From the NCBI GenBank assembly GCA_017519405.1, contig JAFWSH010000001.1:17530-81529 (forward strand): DNA of 64,000 bases. Direction: 5' to 3'. This document shows positions 45,204-54,139 of this stretch, piece by piece. The notes below the pieces were generated by a model. The model saw only the letters and a program-made list of their open reading frames with translations. It was not told the origin of the DNA and searched no databases. The stretch is from Clostridia bacterium (GTDB taxonomy: Bacteria > Bacillota > Clostridia > Christensenellales > Aristaeellaceae). The position numbers and the translations under genes were made by a program. Each line of letters opens with the position of its first letter. Position 1 is the stretch's first letter.

Positions 45204-46577
45204 TTATTCCTTCTCGGCCGCGGCGGTCTCCTCGCCCTTGCGGCGGTTGAACACGACGTTCACCAGGATGCCCAGGATCAGGCCGGTGGCGATGGAGGAG
45301 ACGGTCACAGCCCCGAAATTCAGCGTCAGGCCGCCGATACCGGGCACCAGGATGGCCGCCACCACGAAGAGGTTGCGGTTGTCGCCCAGGTCCACAGGCT
45401 GGAGCATCTTCAGGCCGGAGACGGCGATGAAGCCGTAGAGCGCGATGCACACGCCACCCACGATGCAGGAGGGGATGGAGTTCACAAAGCACACGAAGGG
45501 ATCAAAGAAAGACAGGATGATGCAGTACACCGCCGCGATGGCGATGGTGCTGATGGAGGCGTTGCCGGTGATGGCCACACAGCCCACGCTCTCGCCATAG
45601 GTGGTGTTGGGGCAGCCGCCGAAGAAGGAGCCGATGATGGAGCCCACGCCGTCGCCGATGAGGGTGCGATGCAGGCCGGGATCGGTGATCAGGTCATGCT
45701 CGATGATGGAGGAGAGGTTCTTGTGGTCGGCGATATGCTCAGCCAGGGTGACGAAGGCCACAGGGGCGAACAACACGAAGATGCTGACCACATCCGCAAA
45801 GCTCTTGATGAGGCTGGCGGAGGCGGGGAGGCTCGGGTCATTCTCATAGAAGCCGAACATGCCAAGGAAGGTAAAGCGCGGCAGCTTGAACAGCTGCATG
45901 CCGTCGAAGGCGGACAGATTCACCAGCTTCAGGGCGTCCACATTGGCGGCGTTGCCGATGAAGGTGAGGATCAGGGCGATGATATAGGCCCCCAGAATAC
46001 CGATCACGAAGGGGATCAGCTTCATGCCCTTGCTTCCCTTGGTGGAGGCGTACACCGTGATCAGGAAGGCGATGACGCCCACCAGAATGGCCACCAGGCT
46101 GTAATTCTCGGCGCTGACCGCGGTGTTGTTCAGATTGTTCACCGCGCTGCCGCACAGGGAGAGACCGATCAGCGCCACGGTGGGGCCGATGACCACAGGG
46201 GGCAGCAGCTTGTTGACCCACTCGGAGCCGGTCTTCTTGATGATCAGGGCGATGATCACATACACCAGGCCCGCGAACACGGCGCCCAGAAAGATGCCCA
46301 GGAAGCCGAAGGCCACGGCGCCGGCCAGGGGACTGATGAAGGCGAAGGAGGATCCCAGGAACACGGGGCTCTTCTTCCGCGTGGCGACAAAGAGGTAGAA
46401 CAGCGTGCCGAAGCCCGCGCCGCACAGGGCCGCCGGCTGGCTCATGTAGGCACCGGAGCCGTCCACCAGAATCGGGACCAGCAGGGTGGCGGCCATGATG
46501 GCCAGCAGCTGCTGGAAGGCGTAGAGCAGGTTTTTCCGCAGCGGGGGCTTGTCCTGCACGTTGTAGACAAGTTTCAT
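45204..46577 (-). CDS. uraA: Uracil permease (NCS2 family)
   Basis: Polytopic proton-linked uracil transporter of 457 residues with about 14 hydrophobic segments. It has the N-terminal LLYAFQQLLAIMAATLLVPI, the family signature near GGCPNTTYGESVGCVAITGN and the ligand-region FVTLAEHIADHKN. AAGGAGGT precedes the ATG. It follows pyrR by 96 nt on the same strand and is therefore likely regulated by the pyrR attenuator in response to UMP/UTP. Confidence 0.93.
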   Translation of the reverse strand: MKLVYNVQDKPPLRKNLLYAFQQLLAIMAATLLVPILVDGSGAYMSQPAALCGAGFGTLFYLFVATRKKSPVFLGSSFAFISPLAGAVAFGFLGIFLGAVFAGLVYVIIALIIKKTGSEWVNKLLPPVVIGPTVALIGLSLCGSAVNNLNNTAVSAENYSLVAILVGVIAFLITVYASTKGSKGMKLIPFVIGILGAYIIALILTFIGNAANVDALKLVNLSAFDGMQLFKLPRFTFLGMFGFYENDPSLPASASLIKSFADVVSIFVLFAPVAFVTLAEHIADHKNLSSIIEHDLITDPGLHRTLIGDGVGSIIGSFFGGCPNTTYGESVGCVAITGNASISTIAIAAVYCIILSFFDPFVCFVNSIPSCIVGGVCIALYGFIAVSGLKMLQPVDLGDNRNLFVVAAILVPGIGGLTLNFGAVTVSSIATGLILGILVNVVFNRRKGEETAAAEKE

Positions 46578-46673
46578 GGGGTGACCTCCTTCGCATTCGA
46601 TGGGGTTGACGGGTTGTATCCTGTACCGGGCCGGAGGCGCCGGGATGGATCGGGGGATCGGGGAAAGCGGGGT

Positions 46674-47345
<672 letters not shown>

Positions 47346-47374
47346 CTTAAAGGGTTGCCTGTTGACCGGGGATG

Positions 47375-47403
47375 ACTATACCACAGGATGGGTGCTTTGT
47401 AAA
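47375..47403 (-). promoter_or_regulatory. Promoter of pyrR-uraA
   Basis: Minus strand: TTTACA (47398-47403), 17-nt spacer, TATAGT (47375-47380). Confidence 0.8.
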
Positions 47404-47453
47404 GGGCGGAATTGATGAAGAAATCATGACAGGCGCAACAATCGCAACAGATG

Positions 47454-48230
47454 TTACGCCTCCCGGGCCAGGACGCGGGCCTGGGCCAGCAGGGTCTCCA
47501 TCAGGGGCAGGACGGTCCGGGGGTCGCCGCTGGTCTCCAGGCGGATTTCGCCGGGGGCTTCCCGGCGGAGCAGGTCGGCGGCGGTCAGGACGCGCCGGAG
47601 CTGCCGGGCGGTGCCGGCGTTTCCGTCCAGGATGGCGGTCTGAGGAGGCAGCAGCTGCCGCAGGAGGGGACGGAGGAAGACATAGTGGGTGCAGCCCAGC
47701 ACCACCGCGTCCAGGGGCTTGCGGCAGTCCGCCAGCACCCGGCGCAGATAGGCCTGCGCCCCGGCCTCGTCCTGCTGCTCCACCAGCTCCATCAGCCCGG
47801 GGCAGGGGACGGGGTCCGCTGCGTCCCCCCAGGTCTCCATCAGCCGGTGAAACTTCTCCAGACGCAGGGTCATGGGGGTGGCCAGCACCAGGATCCGTCC
47901 GCTGCCCCGCAGCAGGGCCGCGGGCTTCAGGGCCGGCTCCATGGCGATGATGGGGAGGTCGGGCCAGCGGGTGCGCAGCTGCTGCGCGGCCACGGCGGTG
48001 GCGGTGTTGCAGGCGATGACCACGGCCTTCACGTTTGCCTCCAGCAGATGGGAAAAAACCGCGGAGACGCACCGGAAAACCTCCTCCTCGGTCTTGGTGC
48101 CGTAGGGGGCGTTCAGGGTGTCGCCGTAGTACAAAAAGCGCTCTCCGGGGAGCAGCGCCTCCAGCGCCGCCAGGACGCTGATGCCGCCCACGCCGCTGTC
48201 GAACACGCCGATCTGGTCTTCCCGTGACAT
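47454..48230 (-). CDS. murI: Glutamate racemase
   Basis: Makes D-glutamate for peptidoglycan, 258 residues. N-terminal VFDSGVGGISVL, first catalytic Cys in ACNTAT (about 75) and second in LGCTHYVFL (about 185) are present, as is AMEPALKPA. Start at ATG 48230 with GGAGGAG upstream. Single gene with a promoter at 48254-48281. Confidence 0.95.
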   Translation of the reverse strand: MSREDQIGVFDSGVGGISVLAALEALLPGERFLYYGDTLNAPYGTKTEEEVFRCVSAVFSHLLEANVKAVVIACNTATAVAAQQLRTRWPDLPIIAMEPALKPAALLRGSGRILVLATPMTLRLEKFHRLMETWGDAADPVPCPGLMELVEQQDEAGAQAYLRRVLADCRKPLDAVVLGCTHYVFLRPLLRQLLPPQTAILDGNAGTARQLRRVLTAADLLRREAPGEIRLETSGDPRTVLPLMETLLAQARVLAREA

Positions 48231-48253
48231 CTGCTCATCTCCTCCGTGCCCTC

Positions 48254-48281
48254 ATTATAGCGCACCGGCCGGAAAAAGCAA
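48254..48281 (-). promoter_or_regulatory. Promoter of murI
   Basis: Minus strand: TTGCTT (48276-48281), 16-nt spacer, TATAAT (48254-48259). It lies back to back with the divergent promoter at 48287. Confidence 0.65.
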
Positions 48282-48286
48282 GTCAC

Positions 48287-48315
48287 TTGCCGGCGGGGAA
48301 AAAGCGTGCTATGAT
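48287..48315 (+). promoter_or_regulatory. Promoter of DUF951 gene
   Basis: TTGCCG (48287-48292), 17-nt spacer, TATGAT (48310-48315). Confidence 0.65.
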
Positions 48316-48337
48316 GCACGGGAAGGAAGGTGAGGAC

Positions 48338-48583
48338 ATGGCGGTGGAGGAGATCCGCATCGGGGATGTGTGGCAGACAAAAAAGCAGCACCCCTGCGGT
48401 GCCAACCAGTGGACGGTGACGCGCATCGGTGCCGACATTAAGATCCGCTGCGGCGGCTGCGGCCGGATTGTCATGATGGACCGGGAGACTTTCCTGAAGC
48501 GGAAGAGGAAACTGCTGGAGCGGGGACCTGAACCGGCGGCTCCCGCCGGCATGGCTGTCACAGATGGAACAAATCCCGGCTGA
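48338..48583 (+). CDS. DUF951 protein
   Basis: Small protein of 81 residues. The core (about 1-60), IRIGDVWQTKKQHPCGANQW to CGGCGRIVMM, is the conserved DUF951 pattern (YyzM-like), including HPCG and CGGCGR, with three cysteines. The C-terminal 20 residues are a Pro/Ala/Gly-rich extension. GGAAGG precedes the ATG at 48338. In Firmicutes the gene often sits in conserved chromosomal neighbourhoods, but its function is unknown; nucleic-acid binding has been suggested only from its basic small fold. Confidence 0.85.
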   Translation: MAVEEIRIGDVWQTKKQHPCGANQWTVTRIGADIKIRCGGCGRIVMMDRETFLKRKRKLLERGPEPAAPAGMAVTDGTNPG

Positions 48584-48589
48584 AACCTT

Positions 48590-48618
48590 GCGAAATTCTG
48601 ACGAATATGTTACAATAT
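48590..48618 (+). promoter_or_regulatory. Promoter of large exported protein gene
   Basis: TTGCGA (48590-48595), 17-nt spacer, TACAAT (48613-48618). Confidence 0.6.
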
Positions 48619-48671
48619 CCGTTGCAATTTTAATCGATGCGTAACAGCATCGGAAAGGCCGGTGTTTTTCC

Positions 48672-50288
48672 TTGAAGAAACTGGTTGTTATGCTGCTGGC
48701 GCTGCTGGCGCTGTGCGTGCTGACCGTGGCCGGTTCGGCGGACCAGATGGACTTCCCCTCCATCGGCGCAGCCTGCAATATCCCGGATGACTATGTGGTG
48801 CTGACAACCGAGAGCATCACCCGGCATGCGGAGTGGCTCAGTGTGCACGGCTTCTCAGAGGAGGAGATGCTGGCGGACTGGGCGGCCCGGGGTGTACTGC
48901 TGCAGGCGTGGCAGACCTCCGGCGAGGCCTGCCTGGAGATCCGGGCGGTGCGGGACCAGCTGGCCATCGACTACCACGACATCGACGACCAGACGCCCCA
49001 GACCCGCGCCGCCTACCGGGCAGACCACCTGAACGGCAAGGACTTCAAGGCCCAGGGCTATACCGTGGACAGCGCGGAGTGGAAAAAGACGGGCCAGGGC
49101 CGTTTCCTGATGCTGAAGTACAAGCGGAAGACCGAGGACGGCACCCTCTACCGGGGCTTTGCCCGGAAGACCATCAAAAACGGATACACCATTGTGCTGG
49201 ACTACCAGGTGTACGGCCGTACGCTGAAGAGCGGGGATAACACCGCCCTGAACAAGGTGTGGGACACCTGGAGCTTCACCGCCGCCATCGCGCCGGACAG
49301 CACAGAGGCGCCCGCTGCCGATGCGCCCGCGGCAGTGCTCTCGCCGGTGGATGAGGGGGAGAGCCAGGCGTCGGAGCCGGCCGCTGCCACCGCCCACATC
49401 AAGGTGACCGTGCCGCCCCCCGCCGAGACCAACACGGGTAAGTTCACGGTGGAGGGCACCTGCGACGCCTACACCCACCTGGTGGGCATCATGATCCGGA
49501 TGATGGGATCGGAGCCGGTGATCTTCCAGGCCGACGCCACCCGCCGCGGCGCCTTCAAGATGGCGGTTCAGCTGCCCCAGGAGGGCTCCTGGATGATGAC
49601 CCTCACCGCCGAGAAGGACGGACAGGTGATCGAGGAGCAGGTGCTGAACGTCACCAACTACCAGAACAACCTGCTGGTGGTTAACCTGGACAACGAGCTG
49701 CCCTCGGAGATGGCGCTGACGGGGGACACCCTGACGATCTCTGGCACCACGGTGAAGCAGACGGACGTGCAGTGCATTGTCAACGGCCGCAACGTCAAGC
49801 AGATCCGCACCAACAACAGCGGCAAGTTCTCCTTCAAGATCGACACCTCCACCGCCAGCGCCTACGACATCGCCCTGGTGTTCAGCAAGAAGAACTATGC
49901 CACCCGGCGCCTCACCTGCAAGGCGACGCGGAGCCTGGACGAGGGGGAGGTGCGGACCCGTGCCCTCCAGACCGCGGTGAAGCCCGCCTACACCACCCTG
50001 ACCCAGAAAACCAAGAACTATACCGGCCGGATCATGACCTACGAGATGTATGTGGTCAGCAGCGAGCAGGCCGGCGACCGGTGGCTGCTCTTCATGGCCC
50101 AGCGGAAGACCGATGATGGCTACCAGGACATCGTGGTGGTCACCATGCCGGAGGAGCCGACCTTCGAGGAGGGGAGCCTGCACCGGATGTACGGCACCCT
50201 GGCCGGCACTTTCCAGGTGCAGGACAGTGTCAACGGCGACCAGTATTATCCCTGCTTCGACCTGCTCTTCTGGGCGGACGAGGAATAA
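48672..50288 (+). CDS. Large exported protein with beta-sandwich repeats, unknown
   Basis: Protein of 538 residues starting at TTG with a signal peptide (about 1-23, cleavage near AGSA-DQ). Region 25-205 is a mixed alpha/beta domain without a recognised family; a Pro/Ala/Ser/Glu linker follows (about 208-245), then two Ig-like/carboxypeptidase-regulatory-like units (about 248-330 with FTVEGTCDAYTHLVG, and 340-415 with LTISGTTVKQTDVQCIVNG), and a C-terminal domain (about 430-538). The ribosome binding site is weak (GGAAAGG about 14 nt upstream). The Ig-like units suggest a surface-exposed binding protein. Function is unknown. Confidence 0.7.
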   Translation: MKKLVVMLLALLALCVLTVAGSADQMDFPSIGAACNIPDDYVVLTTESITRHAEWLSVHGFSEEEMLADWAARGVLLQAWQTSGEACLEIRAVRDQLAIDYHDIDDQTPQTRAAYRADHLNGKDFKAQGYTVDSAEWKKTGQGRFLMLKYKRKTEDGTLYRGFARKTIKNGYTIVLDYQVYGRTLKSGDNTALNKVWDTWSFTAAIAPDSTEAPAADAPAAVLSPVDEGESQASEPAAATAHIKVTVPPPAETNTGKFTVEGTCDAYTHLVGIMIRMMGSEPVIFQADATRRGAFKMAVQLPQEGSWMMTLTAEKDGQVIEEQVLNVTNYQNNLLVVNLDNELPSEMALTGDTLTISGTTVKQTDVQCIVNGRNVKQIRTNNSGKFSFKIDTSTASAYDIALVFSKKNYATRRLTCKATRSLDEGEVRTRALQTAVKPAYTTLTQKTKNYTGRIMTYEMYVVSSEQAGDRWLLFMAQRKTDDGYQDIVVVTMPEEPTFEEGSLHRMYGTLAGTFQVQDSVNGDQYYPCFDLLFWADEE

Positions 50289-50305
50289 GCGGATTCCGAT
50301 GAAGC

Positions 50306-50346
50306 AAAAGCCATCCCGACAGACGCACGGCGCCGGGATGGCTTTT
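50306..50346. terminator. Bidirectional terminator
   Basis: AAAAGCCATCCCG (50306-50318) with CGGGATGGCTTTT (50334-50346), perfect 13-bp stem, next to the stop of the minus-strand gene at 50348. Confidence 0.85.
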
Positions 50347-50347
50347 C

Positions 50348-50593
50348 TCATGCCTGATCCACGCTCTCCACAAACCAGTGGGTCCGGTCGTGGAAGAGGA
50401 AGAGCATCCGGTCCCCCACCCGGCAGGTGTAGCGCATGCCCTGACCGCCGGATTTCAGCGATGGGGCCGGGCGGATGTCCACAATCCGGTCAATGACAAA
50501 GGCGGGGCCGTCCTCTGTGCGGAATTTCAGCGGCACCACCCGGCCGTCCAGGGTGAAATCAGCCCGGACCTTTACAAAACGTTTTTCCTGCAT
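50348..50593 (-). CDS. Small protein cotranscribed with dinB, unknown
   Basis: Protein of 81 residues, mostly beta strands (VRADFTLDGRVVPLKFRTEDG, YTCRVGDRMLFLFHD), no signal peptide. It starts at ATG 50593 with GGGAGG 8 nt upstream and lies 23 nt after dinB on the same strand, so it should share the LexA-controlled transcript. I recognise no domain. A role in damage tolerance or polymerase IV control is inference from position only. Confidence 0.75.
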   Translation of the reverse strand: MQEKRFVKVRADFTLDGRVVPLKFRTEDGPAFVIDRIVDIRPAPSLKSGGQGMRYTCRVGDRMLFLFHDRTHWFVESVDQA

Positions 50594-50616
50594 GCATGAT
50601 ACCTCCCTTGTGCCGC

Positions 50617-51858
50617 TCAGCGCAGCAGGGCGATGGGGTGAATGAGGTGCTCCTCCCGGGGATTGACCGCCGCGAAGGCCGTGTCGCTCAGGACGATGCC
50701 CCGCTGCACCACCTGGTGGCCGAAACGCCGCCGGAGACCGTCCAGGGAGGCGTCCAGCGTCTCCCGCCGCTCCCGGCGCGCCTCCCCGGCCAGGTCTGTC
50801 TGCAGCGGCGCGTCCTCCGGCACCAGCTCCGTGCAGCTGACCCCCAGGGAGCGCAGGGGCAGGGCGTCGGCGCAGCGCTCCTCAAAGAGGCGGCAGGCGC
50901 AGGCCCCGATCTCCGCCGTGATGTTGGTGGGCCGGGGCAGGCAGGCCTGGTGGGAAAAGCAGGCGAGGGAGACGGTGCGGGCGGAGACGCTGACCGTGCT
51001 GCAGCGGAAGCCGGCTTCCCGGAGCCGGGCGCCCACGCTCTCCGCCAGGAGATACAGGACACAGCGGGCGTCCTCCCGGGTGGCCACATCATGGGGCGCG
51101 GTGGCGCTGTTGCCCACGCTCTTGATGGTCTCCTCCACCTGGACGGGGCGCACCGGGGCGCGGTCGAGGCCGCAGGCGAAGACCTTGAGCATCAGGCCGA
51201 TTTTTCCCAGGCGGCCGGTGAGCACCGTCTCGGGGGCGGCCGCCAGGTCCCCGATGGTGCGGATGCCCAGGGGGAGGAGCTTCCGGAGCGTGCGGGGCCC
51301 CACGTAGAGCAGGTCGCTCACCGGCAGGGGCCACACCCGCTCCCGCCAGCTGTCCCGGTCCAGCACGGTGGTGGCGTCCGGCTTTTTCATGTCGCTGCCC
51401 AGTTTGGCCAGCACCTTGTTGAAGCTCACCCCCACGGAGACCGTGATCCCCAGCTCCTCCCGGACCCGGCGGCGGATCTCCTCGGCGATGGGAATGCCGT
51501 CGGCGAAGGGGTGGCCGGGCCGGCTCACATCCAGCCAGTTTTCGTCCAGCCCGAAGGCCTCCACCCGGTCGGTGTACTCCTCCTCGATGGCCCGGATCAT
51601 CCGGGAAAAGTGGAGGTAGAGATCGTAGTGGGGCGGGATGCAGATGAGCCCCGGGCAGCACTGCCGCGCCTGCCAGATGGCCATGCCGGTTTTCACGCCC
51701 CGCTTCTTGGCCGGGGGCGTGGAGGCCAGGACAATCCCATGGCGGGCCTCGGGATCCCCGCAGACGGAGACCGGCCGTCCCCGCAGCTCCGGATGGTAGA
51801 GCACCTCCACCGAGGCGTAGAAGCTGTTGGCGTCCACGTGGAGAATCACCCGGTCCAT
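50617..51858 (-). CDS. dinB: DNA polymerase IV (Y family)
   Basis: Translesion polymerase of 413 residues. It starts DRVILHVDANSFYASVE (catalytic Asp and the YASVE motif), with the second acidic motif FGLDENWLDVS, helix-hairpin-helix IRTIGDLAAAP and the little-finger domain (about 240-360). The usual SIDE motif is replaced by the related LDENWLDV, as in many Gram-positive members. A C-terminal beta-clamp motif is not obvious. It is under tandem LexA boxes (51898-51935). Confidence 0.94.
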   Translation of the reverse strand: MDRVILHVDANSFYASVEVLYHPELRGRPVSVCGDPEARHGIVLASTPPAKKRGVKTGMAIWQARQCCPGLICIPPHYDLYLHFSRMIRAIEEEYTDRVEAFGLDENWLDVSRPGHPFADGIPIAEEIRRRVREELGITVSVGVSFNKVLAKLGSDMKKPDATTVLDRDSWRERVWPLPVSDLLYVGPRTLRKLLPLGIRTIGDLAAAPETVLTGRLGKIGLMLKVFACGLDRAPVRPVQVEETIKSVGNSATAPHDVATREDARCVLYLLAESVGARLREAGFRCSTVSVSARTVSLACFSHQACLPRPTNITAEIGACACRLFEERCADALPLRSLGVSCTELVPEDAPLQTDLAGEARRERRETLDASLDGLRRRFGHQVVQRGIVLSDTAFAAVNPREEHLIHPIALLR

Positions 51859-51897
51859 GGCCTCCCACCTCCGATCTGTGCCGGGAAAAGAAGAATA

Positions 51898-51911
51898 CGA
51901 ACATATGTTCG
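51898..51911. promoter_or_regulatory. LexA box 1
   Basis: CGAACATATGTTCG, a perfect match to the Gram-positive LexA consensus CGAACRNRYGTTCG, at about +6 relative to the dinB -10 element. Confidence 0.92.
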
Positions 51912-51916
51912 TCTAT

Positions 51917-51945
51917 AATATAGAACATATGTTCGTGCTTGTCAA
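51917..51945 (-). promoter_or_regulatory. dinB promoter
   Basis: Minus strand: TTGACA (51940-51945), 17-nt spacer, TATATT (51917-51922). LexA box 2 occupies its spacer. Confidence 0.85.
51922..51935. promoter_or_regulatory. LexA box 2
   Basis: AGAACATATGTTCG between the -35 and -10 elements, one mismatch from consensus; its palindromic centre is 24 nt from that of box 1. Confidence 0.88.
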
Positions 51946-51954
51946 GAGAAAAAA

Positions 51955-51980
51955 CGCGCGGTCCCATTCGGGACCGCGCG
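51955..51980 (-). terminator. Terminator of topB-pepF operon
   Basis: Perfect stem CGCGCGGTCCC (51955-51965)/GGGACCGCGCG (51970-51980) with a 4-nt loop; on the minus strand it is followed by TTTTTT. Confidence 0.9.
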
Positions 51981-51991
51981 CTGCCGGGCCG

Positions 51992-52333
51992 TCAGTCCTC
52001 GTCCCGGACGAGGCCGCGGTAGGCCAGGTAACTGTATTGCAGGTCGATGAACTCGCTGACGAGAACGGCGGTGAGGACGGCCTGGTCCGGGGAGAGGTGA
52101 TTGTCCTCCGCCAGCTTCTCCACGATGTACTCCAGGGCGTCGTCCTCCTCGTAGCAGGCGTCCCCGGCGTTGCCCTCCCCGTCCAGGACGCCGGTCTCGT
52201 GCATGAAGGCGATGTCGGCGTCGATGGCCTGGCGGACCAGAGTGTCCAGGATGTCCCCCAGGGGGGCGAACTCGTGCCGGTTCAGCTGGCCCATGATGAA
52301 GGCGAAGGCCTCCTCCTTGTCGTATCCGTTCAT
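51992..52333 (-). CDS. Small acidic protein, unknown
   Basis: Acidic, mainly helical cytoplasmic protein of 113 residues with an Asp/Glu-rich centre (GDACYEEDDALEYI). No family recognised. GGAGGCAAGCC precedes the ATG, which lies 15 nt after the pepF stop, so it is third in the topB-pepF transcript before the terminator at 51955-51980. Role unknown. Confidence 0.72.
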   Translation of the reverse strand: MNGYDKEEAFAFIMGQLNRHEFAPLGDILDTLVRQAIDADIAFMHETGVLDGEGNAGDACYEEDDALEYIVEKLAEDNHLSPDQAVLTAVLVSEFIDLQYSYLAYRGLVRDED

Positions 52334-52348
52334 GGCTTGCCTCCGGGC

Positions 52349-54139
52349 TCAGGCGTTCATGGCCTGCTTGAACGCCTCCAGGGTGCTGCGGAAGACCTCC
52401 ATGGCCTTGCGCAGGGGCTCGGGGGAGGCCATGTCGATGCCGGCCAGCCGCAGGGCGTCAATGGGCGGTACGCTGCAGCCGGCGGAGAGGAACTTCCGGT
52501 AGTCCTGCACCGCGCTTTCCCCTTCCGTGAGAATCCTGTCGGAGAGGGACACGGCGGCGCACAGGCCGGTGGCGTAGACATAGACGTAGAAGGAGCGGTA
52601 GAAGTGGGGGATGCGCATCCACTCGTTGGCGATCCACTCGTCCACCACGCAGCTCTCCCCATAGTAGGTCTGGTTCAGCTTGTAGTAGGCCTCGGACAGG
52701 TTCTCCCGGGTGAGGGGCTCACCCTTGGCCGCCATCTCGTGGGCGATGAGCTCAAACTCCGCGAACATGGTCTGGCGGAAGCAGGTGGTGCGGAACTGCT
52801 CCAGGAAGTGGTTCAGCAGATAGGCCTGGGCCTTGGGCTCCGGGAACTCCTTCAGCAGATGCCGCAGCATCACCGCCTCGTTGCAGGTGGAGGCCACCTC
52901 CGCCACGAAGAGGCTGTAGTCGGCCTTGGGCAGGGGCTGGGCGCTGTTGGAGAAGAAGGAGTGCATGCTGTGGCCCAGCTCATGGGCGATGGTGAAGGCG
53001 CTGTCCAGGATGCCGGTGTGGTTCAGCAGCACATAGGGATGGACATGGCGCAGGTCGCCGGAGGAGAAGGCGCCGCTGGACTTGCCCTCCGCCGGGAAGA
53101 CGTCGATCCAGCCGCCGTCCCGGGCCTCCCGCAGCTTGGCCAGGTAGTCCTCGCCCATGGGCTTGAGGCCCGCCAGCACCAGGTCGAAGGCCTTCTCATA
53201 GGGCAGGTCCATGGAGTAGTCGGTGACCAGGGGGCAGTAGAGATCGTACATGTGGAGCTCGTCCACGCCCAGGATCTGCTTGCGCAGGGTCAGATACTCC
53301 TGCAGCACGGGGAGGTACTCGTGGATCACCTGAATCAGGTTGGTGTAGACCTCCCGGGGAATCTCCAGGGGGTCCATCCTGGCGGCCAGGGCGTCGGCGT
53401 AGTGCCGGGCGGCGGCCAGGGCGCAGTCCTTCTTCACGCTGGCGGAGTAGGTGCCGGCGATGGTGGTGCCGAAGGCGCCGTAGCCGTTCATGATCTTCTC
53501 GAAGGACTGGCGGCGGATCTCCCGGTCGGGGGACTCCCGGAAGGTGTCCCAGGTGCCGTCGGACAGGGGCAGGCGGGTGCCGTCGGGCATCTCCATGTCC
53601 GGGAAATGCATGTCCACCGTGGTGAGCATGCCGTAGATGTTGTCCGGGGCGCCGGTGACCTCGCCCAGGCTGGCCAGGAGGCGCTCCTCCGCCTTGGAGA
53701 GGGTGTGGGGCTTCTGGAGCAGGAGGTGGCGGATGTACTCGTCATAGTCCGCCATGTCCGGATCGGCCTGGATCTCCCGCAGCACCTGCTCGTCCAGGGA
53801 CAGCAGCTCCGGCTCCAGGAAGGCGCCGGCGGACTCGGCCGCCACCATCAGCCCCATGACGCGCTCAAAGAGCGCCTGGGCCTGGGGGTCGCCGTTGTCC
53901 CCCTCCCGGGAGAGGAAGGCGTAGTCCGCGATGGGCATCAGCTCATCCTGAAACTCAAAGAAAAGCCGGATCGCCTTCCGGGGGTCCTCCGCCACATGGC
54001 CGTCCAGGGCAGAGATCTCCCCAATGCGCCGGCCGGCGGCCTTAAAGGCGGCCTCCCAGGCCTCCGGAGTGGGGAAGATGTGGCTCAGGTCCCAGCGGTA
54101 CTTGGGGTCAATCTCGTTTCTCTTGGGAAGCTTGGGCAT
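52349..54139 (-). CDS. pepF: Oligoendopeptidase F (M3B)
   Basis: Cytoplasmic zinc peptidase that degrades oligopeptides, 596 residues, normal length. The zinc motif HELGHSMHS (HExxH) near residue 386 and the downstream Glu are present, with the N-terminal RWDLSHIFPTPE typical of PepF. ATG 54139 has AAAGGA 8 nt upstream; the upstream open frame is shadow sequence within topB. The start overlaps the topB stop by 32 nt, so the two are coupled. Confidence 0.95.
   Translation of the reverse strand: MPKLPKRNEIDPKYRWDLSHIFPTPEAWEAAFKAAGRRIGEISALDGHVAEDPRKAIRLFFEFQDELMPIADYAFLSREGDNGDPQAQALFERVMGLMVAAESAGAFLEPELLSLDEQVLREIQADPDMADYDEYIRHLLLQKPHTLSKAEERLLASLGEVTGAPDNIYGMLTTVDMHFPDMEMPDGTRLPLSDGTWDTFRESPDREIRRQSFEKIMNGYGAFGTTIAGTYSASVKKDCALAAARHYADALAARMDPLEIPREVYTNLIQVIHEYLPVLQEYLTLRKQILGVDELHMYDLYCPLVTDYSMDLPYEKAFDLVLAGLKPMGEDYLAKLREARDGGWIDVFPAEGKSSGAFSSGDLRHVHPYVLLNHTGILDSAFTIAHELGHSMHSFFSNSAQPLPKADYSLFVAEVASTCNEAVMLRHLLKEFPEPKAQAYLLNHFLEQFRTTCFRQTMFAEFELIAHEMAAKGEPLTRENLSEAYYKLNQTYYGESCVVDEWIANEWMRIPHFYRSFYVYVYATGLCAAVSLSDRILTEGESAVQDYRKFLSAGCSVPPIDALRLAGIDMASPEPLRKAMEVFRSTLEAFKQAMNA

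Noticed and set aside
46578-46673. Second PyrR attenuator between pyrR and uraA
   Set aside because: The gap is only 96 nt and contains neither the PyrR loop consensus nor a terminator hairpin.
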